The notes under the pieces: model-generated | Told to the model about the DNA's origin: nothing | Database searches by the model: none | Seen by the model: only the letters and a program-made list of their open reading frames with translations | DNA from: Paenibacillus sp. 481 | GTDB lineage: Bacteria > Bacillota > Bacilli > Paenibacillales > Paenibacillaceae | DNA length: 64,000 nucleotides | NCBI RefSeq assembly: GCF_021223605.1 | Contig: NZ_CP075175.1 | Location: 2,796,501 to 2,860,500 of the forward strand | Direction of reading: 5' to 3' | In this document: one piece after another, positions 63,371-64,000 of the stretch | How positions within the stretch are numbered: the first letter of the stretch is position 1 | Layout of the letters: each line of letters begins with the position of its first letter | Translations under genes and position numbers: made by a program

Positions 63371-64000
63371 GTGGCTATTGAACATATCGTCATTAAAGGG
63401 GCGCGCGCCCATAACTTAAAAAATATCGACGTTACGATTCCACGTGATAAATTTGTTGTGTTAACTGGATTGAGTGGCTCGGGAAAATCATCGTTGGCGT
63501 TTGATACGATTTATGCGGAAGGACAGCGTCGTTACGTAGAGTCGCTGTCCGCATATGCTCGGCAATTTCTCGGTCAGATGGAGAAACCGGACGTAGATTC
63601 CATCGAAGGCTTGTCGCCTGCGATCTCGATCGATCAAAAGACGACGAGCCGCAATCCTCGTTCGACAGTCGGTACGGTTACGGAAATTTATGATTACTTG
63701 CGGCTGTTGTTTGCCCGTATCGGTCGTCCACACTGTCCGGATCACGGCATTGAAATTACGTCGCAGACCGTCGAACAGATGGTTGACCGGATTATGGCTT
63801 ATCCGGAACGCACGAAGTTACAATTGCTTGCGCCAATTGTGTCTGGTCGTAAAGGCGAGCATAAAACCGTATTTGCCGACATTCAGAAGCAGGGCTTCGT
63901 ACGTGTACGTGTGGACGGTGAGATACGCGAAGTATCTGAAAGTATCGAATTGGAAAAAAACAAGAAGCACAGCATTGAGGTTGTGGTTGACCGTATCGTT
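63371..64000 (+). CDS. uvrA: UvrA, excinuclease ABC subunit A (3' end outside window)
   Basis: Damage recogniser of nucleotide excision repair. The first 210 residues are visible and the frame is open to the right edge. The GTG start has AGGAGGGA about 5-6 nt upstream and gives [20 protein letters not shown]. Walker [34 protein letters not shown] and the [20 protein letters not shown] region are present. Same order as the Bacillus uvrBA operon. Confidence 0.98.
   Translation, partial: MAIEHIVIKGARAHNLKNIDVTIPRDKFVVLTGLSGSGKSSLAFDTIYAEGQRRYVESLSAYARQFLGQMEKPDVDSIEGLSPAISIDQKTTSRNPRSTVGTVTEIYDYLRLLFARIGRPHCPDHGIEITSQTVEQMVDRIMAYPERTKLQLLAPIVSGRKGEHKTVFADIQKQGFVRVRVDGEIREVSESIELEKNKKHSIEVVVDRIV

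Overview
This window is a chromosomal segment of a low-to-moderate G+C, Gram-positive, flagellated, spore-forming bacterium, most likely Paenibacillus or a close relative (inferred from gene content, gene order and protein sequence, not from a database search). The pointers are degS-degU, a comF locus, a flagellar late operon with fliW-csrA-hag, a gerA-type spore germination operon, and the order hpf-secA-prfB ... ftsE-ftsX-(M23)-ctp-minJ ... uvrB-uvrA. This order follows the Bacillus subtilis degS-to-uvrA arc, interrupted by blocks absent there.

Layout. 1-1.5 kb: 3' part of degS, then degU. 1.7-6.4 kb: a small membrane protein with a glycosyltransferase-like core motif, comFA (very long), comFC, yvyF. 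6.5-15.1 kb: flagellar late genes flgM, flgN, flgK, flgL, yviE, fliW, csrA, hag, flaG, fliD, fliS, fliT. 15.1-24.9 kb: an accessory block with a 1,595-residue secreted VWA protein carrying 14 TIG repeats, a TPR glycosyltransferase, a FliB-type flagellin lysine methylase and two more glycosyltransferases. 25-30.5 kb: cold-shock protein, hpf, secA, prfB (programmed frameshift). 30.7-40.8 kb: a YitT protein and a complete ornithine-to-arginine gene set argC-J-B-D-F-G-H. 41-46.5 kb (minus): gerAA-AB-AC and a VanW/G5 protein. 46.8-52.9 kb: ftsE, ftsX, an M23 hydrolase with coiled coil, an S41 protease and a MinJ-like PDZ membrane protein. 53.3-59 kb (minus): an oligopeptide-type ABC importer with a fused double ATPase and a membrane-anchored binding protein. 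59.3-60.9 kb (minus): motA-motB. 61.3-64 kb: uvrB and the 5' part of uvrA.

How the genes fit together. Three sites match the sigma-D (FliA-type) promoter consensus well or perfectly: before flgM, before hag and before motA. A fourth, weaker one precedes the minus-strand glycosyltransferase. FliW and CsrA are encoded next to hag, whose leader holds two GGA-type CsrA sites, so the known FliW-CsrA-flagellin feedback loop is probably complete here. A terminator-like hairpin directly before fliW could add another control point. The FliB methylase and TPR glycosyltransferases are most simply read as a flagellin-modification set, with the TIG giant as a candidate surface or secreted adhesin made with the flagellum.

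The least explained items are the VWA/TIG protein and its internal 534-bp duplication, the fliW attenuator-like hairpin, a cluster of DnaA-box-like 9-mers between two convergent genes (53.07-53.28 kb), the C-terminally anchored binding protein, and long N-terminal extensions on ComFA and ArgB. I see no phage, insertion sequence, CRISPR array, rRNA or tRNA in the window. Start codons were chosen from ribosome-binding sites and family N-termini, and several differ from the longest open frame.
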